From contig NZ_APND01000002.1 in the NCBI RefSeq assembly GCF_040361215.1, forward strand, positions 434,001-498,000: 64,000 bases of DNA. Reading direction: 5' to 3'. Origin of the DNA: Salinisphaera dokdonensis. GTDB lineage: Bacteria; Pseudomonadota; Gammaproteobacteria; Nevskiales; Salinisphaeraceae. The position numbers and the translations under genes are program-made. Shown here piece after piece: positions 40,093 to 49,361 of the stretch. The notes below the pieces were generated by a model. The model ran no database searches. It saw nothing but the letters and a program-made list of their open reading frames with translations, and was not told where the DNA came from. Position 1 is the stretch's first letter; each line of letters opens with the position of its first letter.

Positions 40093-41142
40093 ATGGACAA
40101 GCACGACTTCGACTACGACCTGCCGGCGGATTCGATCGCCCAGCAGCCGCTGGCCCAGCGCAGCGCATCGCGCCTGCTCGCGCTCGATCGCGACAGCGGT
40201 CAGCTAAGCGACAGCGCAATCACCGATCTGCCGGCGTATCTCGAAGCGGGCGATCTGCTGGTCTTCAACGACACGCGGGTGCTCGCGGCGCGCCTGTTCG
40301 GCCACAAGAACAGCGGCGGCGCGGTCGAGGTGATGCTCGAGCGCATTCTCGATTCGCAGCGCCTGTCCGCCAAGATCCGCGCGAACAAGCCGCCGAAAGC
40401 GGGCACCGTGATCGTGATCGGCGACACCACGCTGACCGTCGAAGCGCGCGAGGGCGAGCTCTATACGCTGATACATACCGATGGCGAGTCCATCGCGACC
40501 ATGATCGATACCCACGGTCATGTGCCGCTGCCGCCCTATATCCGCCGCGAGGACACCGCTGGCGATCGGGCCCGCTACCAGACCGTCTGGGCGCGGCACG
40601 ACGGCGCGGTGGCCGCTCCCACCGCCGGGCTGCATTTCGATAGGCCGTTGCTCGATGCGCTGGCCGCCAAGGGCGTGGAATTCGGCTATGCCACGCTGCA
40701 TGTGGGCTCTGGCACCTACCAGCGCCTGCGCGAGGGCGATCTGGCCGATCAGCGTCTGCATGCCGAACGCGTCACCGTGGACGCGCGTCTGTGCGAGCAA
40801 GTCGCGGCCGCGCACGAACGCGGTGCACGCGTGATTGCAGTGGGCACGACCGTGGTGCGCAGCCTGGAAAGCGCGGCGCGCCAGCCCGGCGCCGAGGGCT
40901 CGCTAGAGCCATTTCACGGCGAGACTGCGCTGTTCATCAAGCCCGGCGACCCGTTCCATGTGGTCAACGCCATGGTCACCAACTTCCACGAGCCGCAGTC
41001 GAGCCTGTTGATGCTGGTATCGGCCTTTGCCGGACGCGAGGCGGTTCTTGCCGCCTACGAACACGCGAAGACCGAGGGCTATCGCTTCCTGAGCTATGGC
41101 GATGCGATGTTCATCGGCGCGGGCTTGTCTACGTCGGGCTAG
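40093..41142 (+). CDS. queA: S-adenosylmethionine:tRNA ribosyltransferase-isomerase
   Basis: QueA adds the epoxycyclopentane ring to preQ1 in tRNA, giving epoxyqueuosine. The 349-residue protein opens MDKHDFDYDLPADSIAQQPL and contains GDLLVFNDTRVLAARLFGHK, HGAVAAPTAGLHF-like (DGAVAAPTAGLHF) and NFHEPQSSLLMLVSAFAG, all family hallmarks. tgt, its common partner, is not downstream here. Start at ATG 40093; upstream open frame rejected. Confidence 0.97.
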   Translation: MDKHDFDYDLPADSIAQQPLAQRSASRLLALDRDSGQLSDSAITDLPAYLEAGDLLVFNDTRVLAARLFGHKNSGGAVEVMLERILDSQRLSAKIRANKPPKAGTVIVIGDTTLTVEAREGELYTLIHTDGESIATMIDTHGHVPLPPYIRREDTAGDRARYQTVWARHDGAVAAPTAGLHFDRPLLDALAAKGVEFGYATLHVGSGTYQRLREGDLADQRLHAERVTVDARLCEQVAAAHERGARVIAVGTTVVRSLESAARQPGAEGSLEPFHGETALFIKPGDPFHVVNAMVTNFHEPQSSLLMLVSAFAGREAVLAAYEHAKTEGYRFLSYGDAMFIGAGLSTSG

Positions 41143-41160
41143 CTGCGAATCCGGGGTTGC

Positions 41161-41952
41161 CTAGCTGCGCCCCAGCCCCACCCGACGCACGAACGCCTCG
41201 AGCACGCTATACAGCCCGAAGGCCATCACCCCGATGCCGAGCACGCCCAGCAATACGCGGCCGTAGTCACGCTCCTGCACCCAGAGCATCACGCCTTCGA
41301 TCCCGCGCGCGTCCGACGGATCCAGCGTGAGCGCCGAGTAGGCCACGAACGCGGCGATGCCGATGAACAGCAGGCCCCGTGAGGTCAGGCCGATGCGGCT
41401 GATCGGGTCGATCAGTTTCATCGCCAGAGGCGGCGCTTCGAACCAACGCCGAAACCCGCCGGTCACCGCCTTGTGAATATGGGCGATCCCCGCCCCGGCC
41501 ACGATCAGGCCACCGATCACCACGATCCAGCGCCCGTAGGGCCATTCCAGCGTGCGTGCGACCGCGCTCTGTATCGGCTTGCTGCCGCTGTCGGACAGGC
41601 GCATGGCGATCTCGGCACAACCGAACGCCAGCGAGGCGTGCATGATCGCGCTGACCAGGAGCCCGATACGCACCGACAGGCCGCGCAGGCTCCAGCCATG
41701 CTCGTCCACGTCCAGCGTGGTCTGCACCGCACGCCACAGACTGTAGGCGAGCAGCCCCACGGCCAGCCCGAACAGCGCGATCTGGCCGCCCGCGTGGGTG
41801 CTGACCTCCTGCATGGCGCCGCGCACATCGCGTGCCTCTTCGAATTCCATCGCCGCATTCAGCGCCAGCGCGCCGACGGTCAGATAGACCAGACCACGCG
41901 CGCCGTAACCGACACGTGCGACCCATCGCACCGTCATGCGGGTGTAACTCAT
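41161..41952 (-). CDS. DUF1206-family membrane protein
   Basis: The 263-residue protein consists of three repeats of a two-helix membrane unit, about six transmembrane helices, with the repeated GYGARGLVYLTVG-like and ISRIGLTSRGLLFIGIA motifs typical of DUF1206. Function unknown. Start ATG 41952 is preceded by AGAGGAA. It faces queA, ending 18 bases past that gene, and is divergent from the PAP2 gene. Confidence 0.83.
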   Translation of the reverse strand: MSYTRMTVRWVARVGYGARGLVYLTVGALALNAAMEFEEARDVRGAMQEVSTHAGGQIALFGLAVGLLAYSLWRAVQTTLDVDEHGWSLRGLSVRIGLLVSAIMHASLAFGCAEIAMRLSDSGSKPIQSAVARTLEWPYGRWIVVIGGLIVAGAGIAHIHKAVTGGFRRWFEAPPLAMKLIDPISRIGLTSRGLLFIGIAAFVAYSALTLDPSDARGIEGVMLWVQERDYGRVLLGVLGIGVMAFGLYSVLEAFVRRVGLGRS

Positions 41953-42004
41953 CGGGATTCCTCTGGGTATACTCGCCGCAAGCTTAAACTGCCTTGACCT
42001 GCTT

Positions 42005-42874
42005 ATGGCGCCCCTGCCGTTCTGGCAACTCCTACTCGGCCTGATCTGTATTCTCGTTGCCGGGCATGTGCTGGCCTGGTGGGCCTGGCGTGCATTGGCT
42101 TTTTCCGGCCCACGCCTGGGGCGTGGCATTACCGGCATGGCCCGTCGCCGCAAGGCGCTGGCCTGGCTGCAGCGCCGCGCACCCGCGACCACGCGCTTCG
42201 TGGGCGCCCGGCTGACGGTCGAGCGCTTTTCCGGGCTGCCACTGACGCTGATCGCGGGCCTGGCGGTTTACCTCGTGTTTCTCGGCGCCGGCCTGCTCGA
42301 GGATCTGTTCGAGGGCGAAGAACTCGTGCAGTTCGACCAGCATGTGAACAGCGCGCTGGCCGTGGTGCGCAACCCGCATTTTCTCGAGTTCGCAGGCGCG
42401 ATCACCGCCCTGGCCAACCTCGAGACGCTGATCGCCATCACGCTGGTCTCGACGGGCTTCCTCTGGGCCCATCGGCGCTTTGCCTATATCCCGGGGCTTC
42501 TGGTCACCGTGATCGGCTCGCAGGCCATCACCTATATCGGCAAATACGCCATCGCCCGCGATCGACCGGATTTCCTGACCTTTGCCAGCGCCAGCACGCC
42601 CTCGTTTCCGAGCGGCCATGCGACCGGTGCAATCGCGGTCTATGGCTTCATCATCTACGCCATTGCGCGTGATATCCCGGGCGTGCGGCGCCGCTTCGAG
42701 CTGGCTTACTGGGGCTGTGCGCTCATTGCCTTGATCGCCGCCAGCCGCGCCATCCTGTCGGTGCACTTCGCCAGCGACATCGCGGCCGGCCTGCTGGTCG
42801 GCGGCTTCTGGCTTTTATCGGGTTTCGCGCTTACCGAGTACCTGCGCCAGCGCGCCGACATGCCCGGGCGGTGA
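42005..42874 (+). CDS. PAP2-family membrane phosphatase
   Basis: PAP2 enzymes remove phosphate from lipid phosphates such as phosphatidic acid, PGP or undecaprenyl pyrophosphate. The 289-residue, multi-span protein has the three catalytic motifs: KYAIARDRP, PSFPSGHATGA and SRAILSVHFASD. The N-terminal extension (residues 1-80) adds membrane helix and a basic stretch. Substrate cannot be fixed from sequence alone. Confidence 0.9.
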   Translation: MAPLPFWQLLLGLICILVAGHVLAWWAWRALAFSGPRLGRGITGMARRRKALAWLQRRAPATTRFVGARLTVERFSGLPLTLIAGLAVYLVFLGAGLLEDLFEGEELVQFDQHVNSALAVVRNPHFLEFAGAITALANLETLIAITLVSTGFLWAHRRFAYIPGLLVTVIGSQAITYIGKYAIARDRPDFLTFASASTPSFPSGHATGAIAVYGFIIYAIARDIPGVRRRFELAYWGCALIALIAASRAILSVHFASDIAAGLLVGGFWLLSGFALTEYLRQRADMPGR

Positions 42875-42940
42875 CCCCTTCGTGCTAGATTGCATGCGGT
42901 AACAATAAATACCGATGCGTCTCAACGAGGGGAAAACCAC

Positions 42941-43366
42941 ATGATTTCCAAACTGTCACTCGGCTTTGCCGCCGGCGCGCTCGGCGGTCTCGCGACCGCG
43001 CTCACGATCTGGATCTTCGGCGTGCTCGGCATCAGCCAGGCCGCCGGTGTGAGCATCGCACCGGCACTCGGACCGACCTTTCTCTACGGCCCGATCATCT
43101 GGGGCGGTATCTGGGGCTGGATCTTCCTGACCCCGCTGGCTGCCGGCCTGCCCCTGTTCGCACGCGGGCTACTGCTCAGTCTCGGCCCGTCGCTGGTGCA
43201 GTGCTTCATCGTTTTCCCGTTCAAGCTCGACGCCGGCATGCTCGGTCTTGCCGTGGGCACGCTGACCCCGCTGTTCGTGCTGATCTTCAACGCCGTATGG
43301 GGCCTGGTCACGGCCGCGACGCTGCGTGCCCAGGGCGGCAGCGCACTGCCGGGCAGCCGCTTCTAG
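42941..43366 (+). CDS. Small membrane protein of unknown function
   Basis: I recognise no family. The 141-residue protein has four hydrophobic segments (about 3-28, 44-64, 65-85 and 98-125) and a Gly-rich start SLGFAAGALGGLATAL. It is basic at the C-terminus. A strong ACGAGGGGA precedes ATG 42941. It follows the PAP2 gene by 66 bases and might be co-transcribed. Confidence 0.75.
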   Translation: MISKLSLGFAAGALGGLATALTIWIFGVLGISQAAGVSIAPALGPTFLYGPIIWGGIWGWIFLTPLAAGLPLFARGLLLSLGPSLVQCFIVFPFKLDAGMLGLAVGTLTPLFVLIFNAVWGLVTAATLRAQGGSALPGSRF

Positions 43367-43384
43367 CCGACAGGGCTCGAGCAA

Positions 43385-43415
43385 CCGGCCCGGCGCGCCC
43401 TGGGCGTCGGGCCGG
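43385..43415. terminator. GC-rich hairpin between convergent genes, no T-run
   Basis: CCGGCCCG pairs with CGGGCCGG, extended by a wobble and three further pairs to 12 base pairs. It fills the 51-base gap between the membrane protein and the antiporter, ending three bases from the antiporter stop codon. No T-run. Confidence 0.4.
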
Positions 43416-43417
43416 CG

Positions 43418-45202
43418 CTATCCGCCGGCGTGTTCGGCTTCGTCGCGCTCGAACTGTTCCTCCAGTTCGTGCGCGGCTTCCATCACCAGCTTGGCGTAGC
43501 GGGTGTCGTCGTCGGCCGCTTCGTAGTGCTCGAACAGACGTTTTTCGTCGTGACTACGGAACATCCGCTTGGCGCGATCGACCTCGTCGGACTTGAAGCC
43601 GAGCGTCTTCAGCGCATCGCCGGCCAGCTCCAGGCTGGACAGGAAGGTCTCGCGCTGAAGCACCGTGATACCCAAATCCATCAACTCGTAGGCATGTTTG
43701 CGGTTACGCGCGCGGGCGATGATCTTGAGATTGGGGAAATGCTCGCGGACCGTGCGCGCCGTGCGCAACGATGCCTCGCGATTGCCGATGGCGAGCACGA
43801 ACAGGCTGGCCTCTTCGGCCTTGGCGGCCCGCAACAGGTCGAGTCTCGACGCATCGCCGTAATAGACCTTGTTGCCGTACTTGCGCACGAAATCGACCTG
43901 ATCGGCGTTGATCTCGAGCGCGGTGAAGCCGACATGCTTGGCGCGTAGCAGACGCGCCACAATCTGGCCGACGCGGCCGAAGCCGGCGATCACCACCGGG
44001 TGCTCGGAGCCGTCCGGCGTATCGAAGGTCGGCTCACTCTTGGGCGTGCGCCAGGCGTTGTAATAAGCCACCAGTTTCACGAACAGGGGCGTGACCACCA
44101 TCGAGAGCGTCACGGTCGCCACCAGCAGGTCGGCCTCGGCCTGGACGAACAGCCCGCCTGCCACCGCCGTCGACAGAATCACGAAAGCGAACTCACCGCC
44201 CTGCGGCAGATAGGCCGCCAGCCCGCGCGACGCGCTCCAGCTCAGCCCCTGACGGCGGCCAAGCACGAACAGGATCGCGGCCTTGGTCAGCACCAGCCCG
44301 ACCGTGAGCGCGAGCAGGAACAACGGCTGGGCGGCGATCAGTCCGAGATTGATCGACATGCCGACCGCGATGAAGAACAGCCCGATCAACAGATCCTTGA
44401 ACGGTTCGACGTTGGCTTCGAGCTCGTGCCGGTACTCGGAATCGGCCAGCAGCACGCCGGCAACGAACGCGCCGAGCGCGACCGATACCCCGGTGGCCTC
44501 CATGATCACCGCGGTGCCGACCACGATCAGCAGCGTCATGGCGGTGAAGATCTCGGGCATGCGGGTCGCCGCGACCAGCCGGAAGATCGGGCGCAACAGA
44601 TAATGGCCACCGACCACCATGGCCGCCATCACCGCCGCGATCTTGAGCGTCTCCAGAAGGGCGCCGAGAAAACTCACCGACTCGCTGCCGGACGACAGCA
44701 ACGGCAACAGCGCCAGGATCGGAATCACCGCCAGGTCCTGGAACAACAGGATCGCGAAGGCCGCGCGCCCGTGCTTGGCGGTGAGTTCGCCGCGCTCGGC
44801 CAGCAATTGCAGCGCGAACGCCGTTGACGAGAGTGCAAGCGCGAGACCGGCCACGATCGCGGGTGCGAGCGGCAGATCGAGGAACAGCGACGCCGCGAGT
44901 GCGAGTGCACCGGCCGACAACGCCACCTGCATCCCGCCCAGCCCGATGATGGTCTTGCGCAGCGCCCACAATCGCTTGGGCTGCATCTCCAGGCCGATGA
45001 TGAACAACAGCAGCACGACGCCGAACTCGGCGATATGCAGGACTTCATCGACTTCGCTGATCAGCCCCAGACACCAGGGCCCGATGACCACGCCGGCCGA
45101 TAGATAGCCCAGCACCGACCCCAGCCCCAGGCGCTGGGCAATCGGCACGGCGACAACCGCCGCGGCCAGGAAAATCGCGATCTCTTCGAGTAACGGCTCC
45201 AC
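43418..45202 (-). CDS. KefB/KefC-type monovalent cation:proton antiporter with RCK domain
   Basis: CPA2 antiporters export potassium (KefB/C, gated by glutathione adducts) or sodium. The 594-residue protein has about twelve membrane helices (1-385), then an RCK/TrkA-N domain with the Rossmann motif IAGFGRVGQIVARLL and an acidic C-terminal tail. The start is GTG 45202 (VEPLLEEIAIF), supported by AAGGGAG upstream; the open frame runs another 99 codons upstream but that would cover the divergent hydrolase gene. No KefF/G-type partner is adjacent, so glutathione gating is not certain. Confidence 0.9.
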   Translation of the reverse strand: MEPLLEEIAIFLAAAVVAVPIAQRLGLGSVLGYLSAGVVIGPWCLGLISEVDEVLHIAEFGVVLLLFIIGLEMQPKRLWALRKTIIGLGGMQVALSAGALALAASLFLDLPLAPAIVAGLALALSSTAFALQLLAERGELTAKHGRAAFAILLFQDLAVIPILALLPLLSSGSESVSFLGALLETLKIAAVMAAMVVGGHYLLRPIFRLVAATRMPEIFTAMTLLIVVGTAVIMEATGVSVALGAFVAGVLLADSEYRHELEANVEPFKDLLIGLFFIAVGMSINLGLIAAQPLFLLALTVGLVLTKAAILFVLGRRQGLSWSASRGLAAYLPQGGEFAFVILSTAVAGGLFVQAEADLLVATVTLSMVVTPLFVKLVAYYNAWRTPKSEPTFDTPDGSEHPVVIAGFGRVGQIVARLLRAKHVGFTALEINADQVDFVRKYGNKVYYGDASRLDLLRAAKAEEASLFVLAIGNREASLRTARTVREHFPNLKIIARARNRKHAYELMDLGITVLQRETFLSSLELAGDALKTLGFKSDEVDRAKRMFRSHDEKRLFEHYEAADDDTRYAKLVMEAAHELEEQFERDEAEHAGG

Positions 45203-45283
45203 ACTCCACTCCCTTGCGACATGGCCCGTGATCGGACTTGTCAGGCATGATTCTAGCCGAGTACCCGGCGCCGAGGAGCCCGA

Positions 45284-46123
45284 ATGCCTGCCCCGAAAAT
45301 CCATCATCTGAACTGCGCCAGCATGCATCCGCTGGCCGGCTTCCTGCTCGAACATCGGGACCAGGCCCGCGATTACGCCGGGCTGGTGTGCCACTGCCTG
45401 CTGGTCGAGACGACCGACGGCCTGGTGCTGGTCGATACCGGCCTCGGCACGGCCGACGTGGCCGGCGGCCGCCCGCGTCTGGGAACGATGTTCAGCCACG
45501 TCGTACGCCCCGCGCTACGGCCCGAGGAAACCGCGCGCCATCAGGTCGAGGCGCTGGGTTTTTCAGCCGCCGACGTGCGCCATATCGTGCTCACCCATTT
45601 AGATGTGGACCATGCCGGCGGCGTCGGCGACTTCCCGAACGCCCGCGTGCACGTGCTGGCCGCCGAACATGCCGCCGCCGAGGCGCGCCGCCACGTCAAG
45701 GAACGCGACCGCTATCGACCGGCCCAGTGGCAGGGCCACGACGACTGGCAGCTCTACGACGCGACCGGCGAGGCCTGGAACGGTTTCGACGCGGTACGCG
45801 CGGTCATCGATACCGACCCGGATATCCTGCTCGTACCGGTCACCGGCCATACCCGCGGCCATGCCGCGATTGCCGTGCGCCACAACCAGGGCTGGCTGCT
45901 GCACGCCGGTGATGCCTATTTCCATCGCGATGAAATGGCGGCCAAACCCTGCTGCCCGTTCGGCCTGCGCCTGTTCCAAGCCGCCGTCGGCGTCGACAAC
46001 GCGGACCGGCGCCGCAACCAGGCGCGGCTGCGTGAACTGGCGCTCGGCCATGCCGACGTGAACGTGTTCTGCAGCCACGACCCGGTCGAATTCGCCCGTG
46101 CCGGCGGCGTGCCGGGCGGCTGA
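45284..46123 (+). CDS. Metallo-beta-lactamase-fold hydrolase (lactonase-like)
   Basis: The 279-residue protein resembles the AiiA-type lactonase branch of the metallo-beta-lactamase superfamily, with VDTGLGTADV near residue 50, further histidines in VTGHTRGHAAI and GDAYFHRDE, and a final CSHDPVEFARAG. The metal motif usually written HxHxDH reads HLDVDH (105-110), with Asp in place of the second His, a variant I recall from uncharacterised members. Substrate (acyl-homoserine lactone or other ester) is inference. It is divergent from the antiporter. Confidence 0.85.
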   Translation: MPAPKIHHLNCASMHPLAGFLLEHRDQARDYAGLVCHCLLVETTDGLVLVDTGLGTADVAGGRPRLGTMFSHVVRPALRPEETARHQVEALGFSAADVRHIVLTHLDVDHAGGVGDFPNARVHVLAAEHAAAEARRHVKERDRYRPAQWQGHDDWQLYDATGEAWNGFDAVRAVIDTDPDILLVPVTGHTRGHAAIAVRHNQGWLLHAGDAYFHRDEMAAKPCCPFGLRLFQAAVGVDNADRRRNQARLRELALGHADVNVFCSHDPVEFARAGGVPGG

Positions 46124-46241
46124 TCCGGGCCGCCCGCGATGGGCATGAGGTTGGTAAGCTCGGTGCGTTCAGAAGACAACAACAAACCGCGATGAACCGA
46201 ACCCTGATCCGCCGCGTCTGCTCGTTGCCGGAGTACTGCGC

Positions 46242-47567
46242 ATGAGCACCGACACGCCCCCGGGCAAGAGCGAAGGGCCGCGCGCCGGCACCATGGCCCG
46301 CCAGCAGGCGATCTATACCGCCGGCATGTCCGGGCACAAACCCACGGTGCCCATCGACTACAGCGCGCTCGAAGCCGCCGCCGAAGAGGCGATGTCGCGC
46401 GAGGCGTTCGCCTATATCGCCGGCGGCGCCGGCCGCGAATCGACCATGAGCGCCAACCGCCGCGCCTTCGAACGCTGGCGCATCGTGCCGCGCATGCTCC
46501 GCGATGTGGACAGCCGCGATACGTCCATCGAGCTGTTCGGCCGGCGTCTGAATCAGCCGTTCGTGCTGTGCCCGATCGGGGTGCTGGAAATGGCCCACGA
46601 CGAGGCGGATATCGCCGTGGCACGGGCGGCGGCCGCGCGTGGCGTGCCGATGCTGTTCTCCAACCAGGCCAGCCGGCCGATGGAAGACTGTGCGGCCGCG
46701 ATGGATACCGTCACGCCCGGCGCGCCGCGCTGGTTCCAGCTGTACTGGTCGAAATCCGATGCGCTGGTGGAATCGCTGGTGGCTCGGGCCGAGGCCTGTG
46801 GCTGCGAAGCGCTGGTGGTCACCCTCGACACCACGCTGCTCGGCTGGCGTTCACGCGATCTGGATATGGCGCATCTACCGTTCCTGCTCGGCCAAGGCAT
46901 CGCCCAGTACACCTCGGACCCGGTGTTCCGAAAGAGTCTGGCCGGCGCCAGCGATAACGGCCCGCGTCCGAAGATCACCACCCGCACGCTGCGCAACGTG
47001 CTCGCCGCGGCACGGCATTTCCCGGGTTCGAGCCTGCGCGCGCTGACCAGCGGCGAAGCGCTGGCCGCCGTGCGCCAGTTCATCGCCACCTATTCACGCC
47101 CGAACATCACCTGGGCGGATCTGGCCTGGCTGCGCGAGCGCACGCGCCTGCCGATCGTGCTCAAGGGCGTGCTCGACGGCGCCGACGCGAAGCTGGCGGT
47201 GGAACACGGCGTGGACGGGCTGATCGTGTCCAACCACGGCGGTCGCCAGGTCGATGGCGCGCGCGCCAGTCTGGATGCGCTGCCGGAAATCGTGGCGGCC
47301 GCACCGGATCTGCCGGTGATCCTGGATTCCGGCATCCGCGGCGGCGCCGACGTGTTCAAGGCCCTGGCGCTGGGCGCGACTGCTGTGGGGCTGGGCCGGC
47401 CCTATGCCTACGGGCTGGCGCTGGCGGGAGAGACCGGAGTCGGCGAGGTACTCGACAACCTGGCCGCGGACTTCGAGCTCACGATGGCGCTGGCCGGCTG
47501 TGCCGATATCGCCGCGATCCGGGCCGGCGATACGCGGCTGGTTCGCGACGAAACGGCGCCAGGCTAA
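46242..47567 (+). CDS. FMN-dependent alpha-hydroxy-acid oxidase/dehydrogenase
   Basis: The 441-residue TIM-barrel flavoprotein oxidises a 2-hydroxy acid, most likely lactate. Diagnostic are AFAYIAGGAGRESTM, the catalytic His in SNHGGRQVDGA, and the FMN-phosphate loop DSGIRGGADVFKALALGA. The long loop before position 250 (FLLGQGIAQYTSDPVF) resembles lactate 2-monooxygenases and the LldD2-type dehydrogenases more than glycolate oxidase. Which electron acceptor is used is not readable. It follows the hydrolase by 118 bases. Confidence 0.9.
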   Translation: MSTDTPPGKSEGPRAGTMARQQAIYTAGMSGHKPTVPIDYSALEAAAEEAMSREAFAYIAGGAGRESTMSANRRAFERWRIVPRMLRDVDSRDTSIELFGRRLNQPFVLCPIGVLEMAHDEADIAVARAAAARGVPMLFSNQASRPMEDCAAAMDTVTPGAPRWFQLYWSKSDALVESLVARAEACGCEALVVTLDTTLLGWRSRDLDMAHLPFLLGQGIAQYTSDPVFRKSLAGASDNGPRPKITTRTLRNVLAAARHFPGSSLRALTSGEALAAVRQFIATYSRPNITWADLAWLRERTRLPIVLKGVLDGADAKLAVEHGVDGLIVSNHGGRQVDGARASLDALPEIVAAAPDLPVILDSGIRGGADVFKALALGATAVGLGRPYAYGLALAGETGVGEVLDNLAADFELTMALAGCADIAAIRAGDTRLVRDETAPG

Positions 47568-47587
47568 GGCGGCGAAGCGACCGAGCC

Positions 47588-47878
47588 ATGTTCGAGTTCT
47601 TTCCCTGGCTGATCGGCCTGTCGGTACTGGCCCTGTTCTGGTGGCAGTCGCTAGGCGCGCGCTGGAGCGCCCGGCGCGCGGCGCTGAAAGCCTGCGAAGA
47701 AGCCGAGGTGACGTTCATCGACGAACTGGCCTTCCAGCGTCTGTCGCTGGGCCGCGGCACGCTCAAGCGCCGCTACCGTTTCGAGTTCTATCGTCGCGGC
47801 GACCGGCGCTATGCGGGCTGGGTCGATATGCGCGGCCAGCGGGTCGAACACGTGGAGATGGACCCGCACCCGTTCTAG
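47588..47878 (+). CDS. DUF3301-family protein with N-terminal membrane anchor
   Basis: The 96-residue protein begins with one transmembrane helix (about 4-22) and continues with a charged domain containing EAEVTFIDELAFQRLSLGR and RYRFEFYRRGDRRYAGWVD. It matches the DUF3301 pattern common in gammaproteobacteria; function unknown. It starts 20 bases after the hydroxy-acid oxidase, probably in the same transcript. Confidence 0.8.
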   Translation: MFEFFPWLIGLSVLALFWWQSLGARWSARRAALKACEEAEVTFIDELAFQRLSLGRGTLKRRYRFEFYRRGDRRYAGWVDMRGQRVEHVEMDPHPF

Positions 47879-47930
47879 TCAGCGATCTGGCGCCGCTATT
47901 CGGCCCGGCTGGTCGTTGAGCGGCCTGCGG

Positions 47931-48590
47931 TCAGGCGCGCGGGTCGCCGCGCCGGATCTGGTCGACCCATTCCTCTTCGCTGATCACGCCTTCATCCTCG
48001 GCTCGGCGCTGGTCGGCGTCGGAAAGCACGTCCTGCAGCCCCTCGATACGCTTCCAGCCGGCCAGCGGCGCCTCGGCGTCGGCCACCGGTACATAAGACG
48101 AGGCGGCGACGCGCTGGTAGCGATGGATATAGCGCGGACAGTTCTGCCAAAGATCGTCGACCGCCACCCGTACCAGCAGATCCGCACCCGGCCATTCGCC
48201 GATCAGCGGATCGTCCGCGCTGACAGTCGCCCGCCCCTGTACACGCAGGCGATGCGGGGTCTCGAAATCGATGAACAACAAGCCGATTTCGGGGTTCGAT
48301 TGTGCGTTGCCCATCGACAGATACATGCCGTTGCCGTCGTAATTGGGAAACACCAGCGTGCTGTCGTCGAGCACACGCACGAAACCGGGCGCGCCCCCCT
48401 TGTAGGACACCGTCGGCCGACCATCGGGGTCGATCGTGGACAAAAAGAACAAGTCGCGACTTTCGATGAAGGCGCGTGTCTCGTCCTCGATGACCGTCGT
48501 CGCGGCCGCGGTCTCGATCCGGTCGGCCAGCGCACGGGTGTGGAAACGATCCTGGAGTGCGCGATGGGGCGCGCCGTAGAGTCGGCTCAT
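47931..48590 (-). CDS. Pyridoxamine 5'-phosphate oxidase-like flavin protein
   Basis: The 219-residue protein has the split-barrel flavin-binding fold: FFLSTIDPDGRPTVSYKGG (strands 1-2), LVFPNYDGNGMYLSMGNAQ, and a C-terminal CPRYIHRY. It lacks the PdxH dimerisation signature, and pdxH itself is at 31588, so it is one of the general FMN or F420-type oxidoreductases or binding proteins. Start at ATG 48590. It is convergent with DUF3301. Confidence 0.85.
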   Translation of the reverse strand: MSRLYGAPHRALQDRFHTRALADRIETAAATTVIEDETRAFIESRDLFFLSTIDPDGRPTVSYKGGAPGFVRVLDDSTLVFPNYDGNGMYLSMGNAQSNPEIGLLFIDFETPHRLRVQGRATVSADDPLIGEWPGADLLVRVAVDDLWQNCPRYIHRYQRVAASSYVPVADAEAPLAGWKRIEGLQDVLSDADQRRAEDEGVISEEEWVDQIRRGDPRA

Positions 48591-48684
48591 GCATGTCTCC
48601 GCCGTCGCCCGGTCGGGCGGTACGTCGAGACTGGGCCGGGCGGCGGCGCGGGTCAAACGTCCCCGCCGCCGTTACCGACCCGTT

Positions 48685-49260
48685 CTACAGCGCCTTGCGC
48701 GGGTCGGTCTCGGCGATCATGGGCCGGTCGGCAAAACGCTCGCGCAGGTCCAGCAGCGGGTGATGGCTGCTGAAATCGAAAAGCGACCGCATCTCGGCCC
48801 AGTCGACGAGACAGAACAGGCACATGCTCGGGTAGTGCCAGGCGTCGAAGACGCCATCGGCAGCCATCTCCGACAGCGCGTCGATGGAGCGCGCGATGCG
48901 TTCGTGCTGGAGGGCGTAGAAATCGATCTCGTTGCCGGTATCCAGCCCGGAGCGCTTGGACAAGGCGACGGTGACCATCGAATCGTTGGCCGCGTCGATC
49001 AGCGTGAGCTGGTTTTCCTGCGCCCAGCTCAGGCTTTCCATGCCCATCTTCTCGCTCAGATAGCGCGCGATCACGCGCGAGTCGTAGATCGAGTGCTCAC
49101 CGTCGATCAGCATCGGGATCTTGAGCGCCGGATTGTGCTGGCGCAGCTCGTCACGATCGGCGCCGTAGATATCGAGGCTGGCGAATTCGTAGTCGGTATC
49201 GCCCAGCAGCAGGCGCGTGCGGCGCACATAGGGCGATGTGCCTGAACCCAGCAGTTTCAT
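48685..49260 (-). CDS. Glutathione S-transferase-like protein
   Basis: The 191-residue protein has a GST N-terminal domain beginning MKLLGSGTSPYVRRTRLLL, with the cis-Pro in LKIPMLIDGEHSIYDSRVIA, and an all-helical C-terminal domain. A Ser/Tyr pair (SPYV) sits where the catalytic residue is expected. The length fits the yfcF/SspA-like short GSTs. Start at ATG 49260. It is divergent from the thioesterase. Confidence 0.85.
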   Translation of the reverse strand: MKLLGSGTSPYVRRTRLLLGDTDYEFASLDIYGADRDELRQHNPALKIPMLIDGEHSIYDSRVIARYLSEKMGMESLSWAQENQLTLIDAANDSMVTVALSKRSGLDTGNEIDFYALQHERIARSIDALSEMAADGVFDAWHYPSMCLFCLVDWAEMRSLFDFSSHHPLLDLRERFADRPMIAETDPRKAL

Positions 49261-49361
49261 GTCGTTTCTCGGCGGATGGAATGACCCGGGCGATTCTACG
49301 TGCGCGGAACGGCCGGGCACAGCTAGACTTCGAGCTCTTGCCCGCAGCCCGGAAAACCGCG

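Noticed and set aside
45203..45499. Upstream extension of the KefB/C antiporter reading frame by 99 codons
   Set aside because: It would overlap the divergent hydrolase gene and lacks membrane-protein character; GTG 45202 has a good ribosome-binding site.
47892..47924. GCCGCT / AGCGGC inverted repeat between DUF3301 and the flavin protein
   Set aside because: Only six base pairs over a long loop, weaker than the four hairpins reported at other convergent gene ends.
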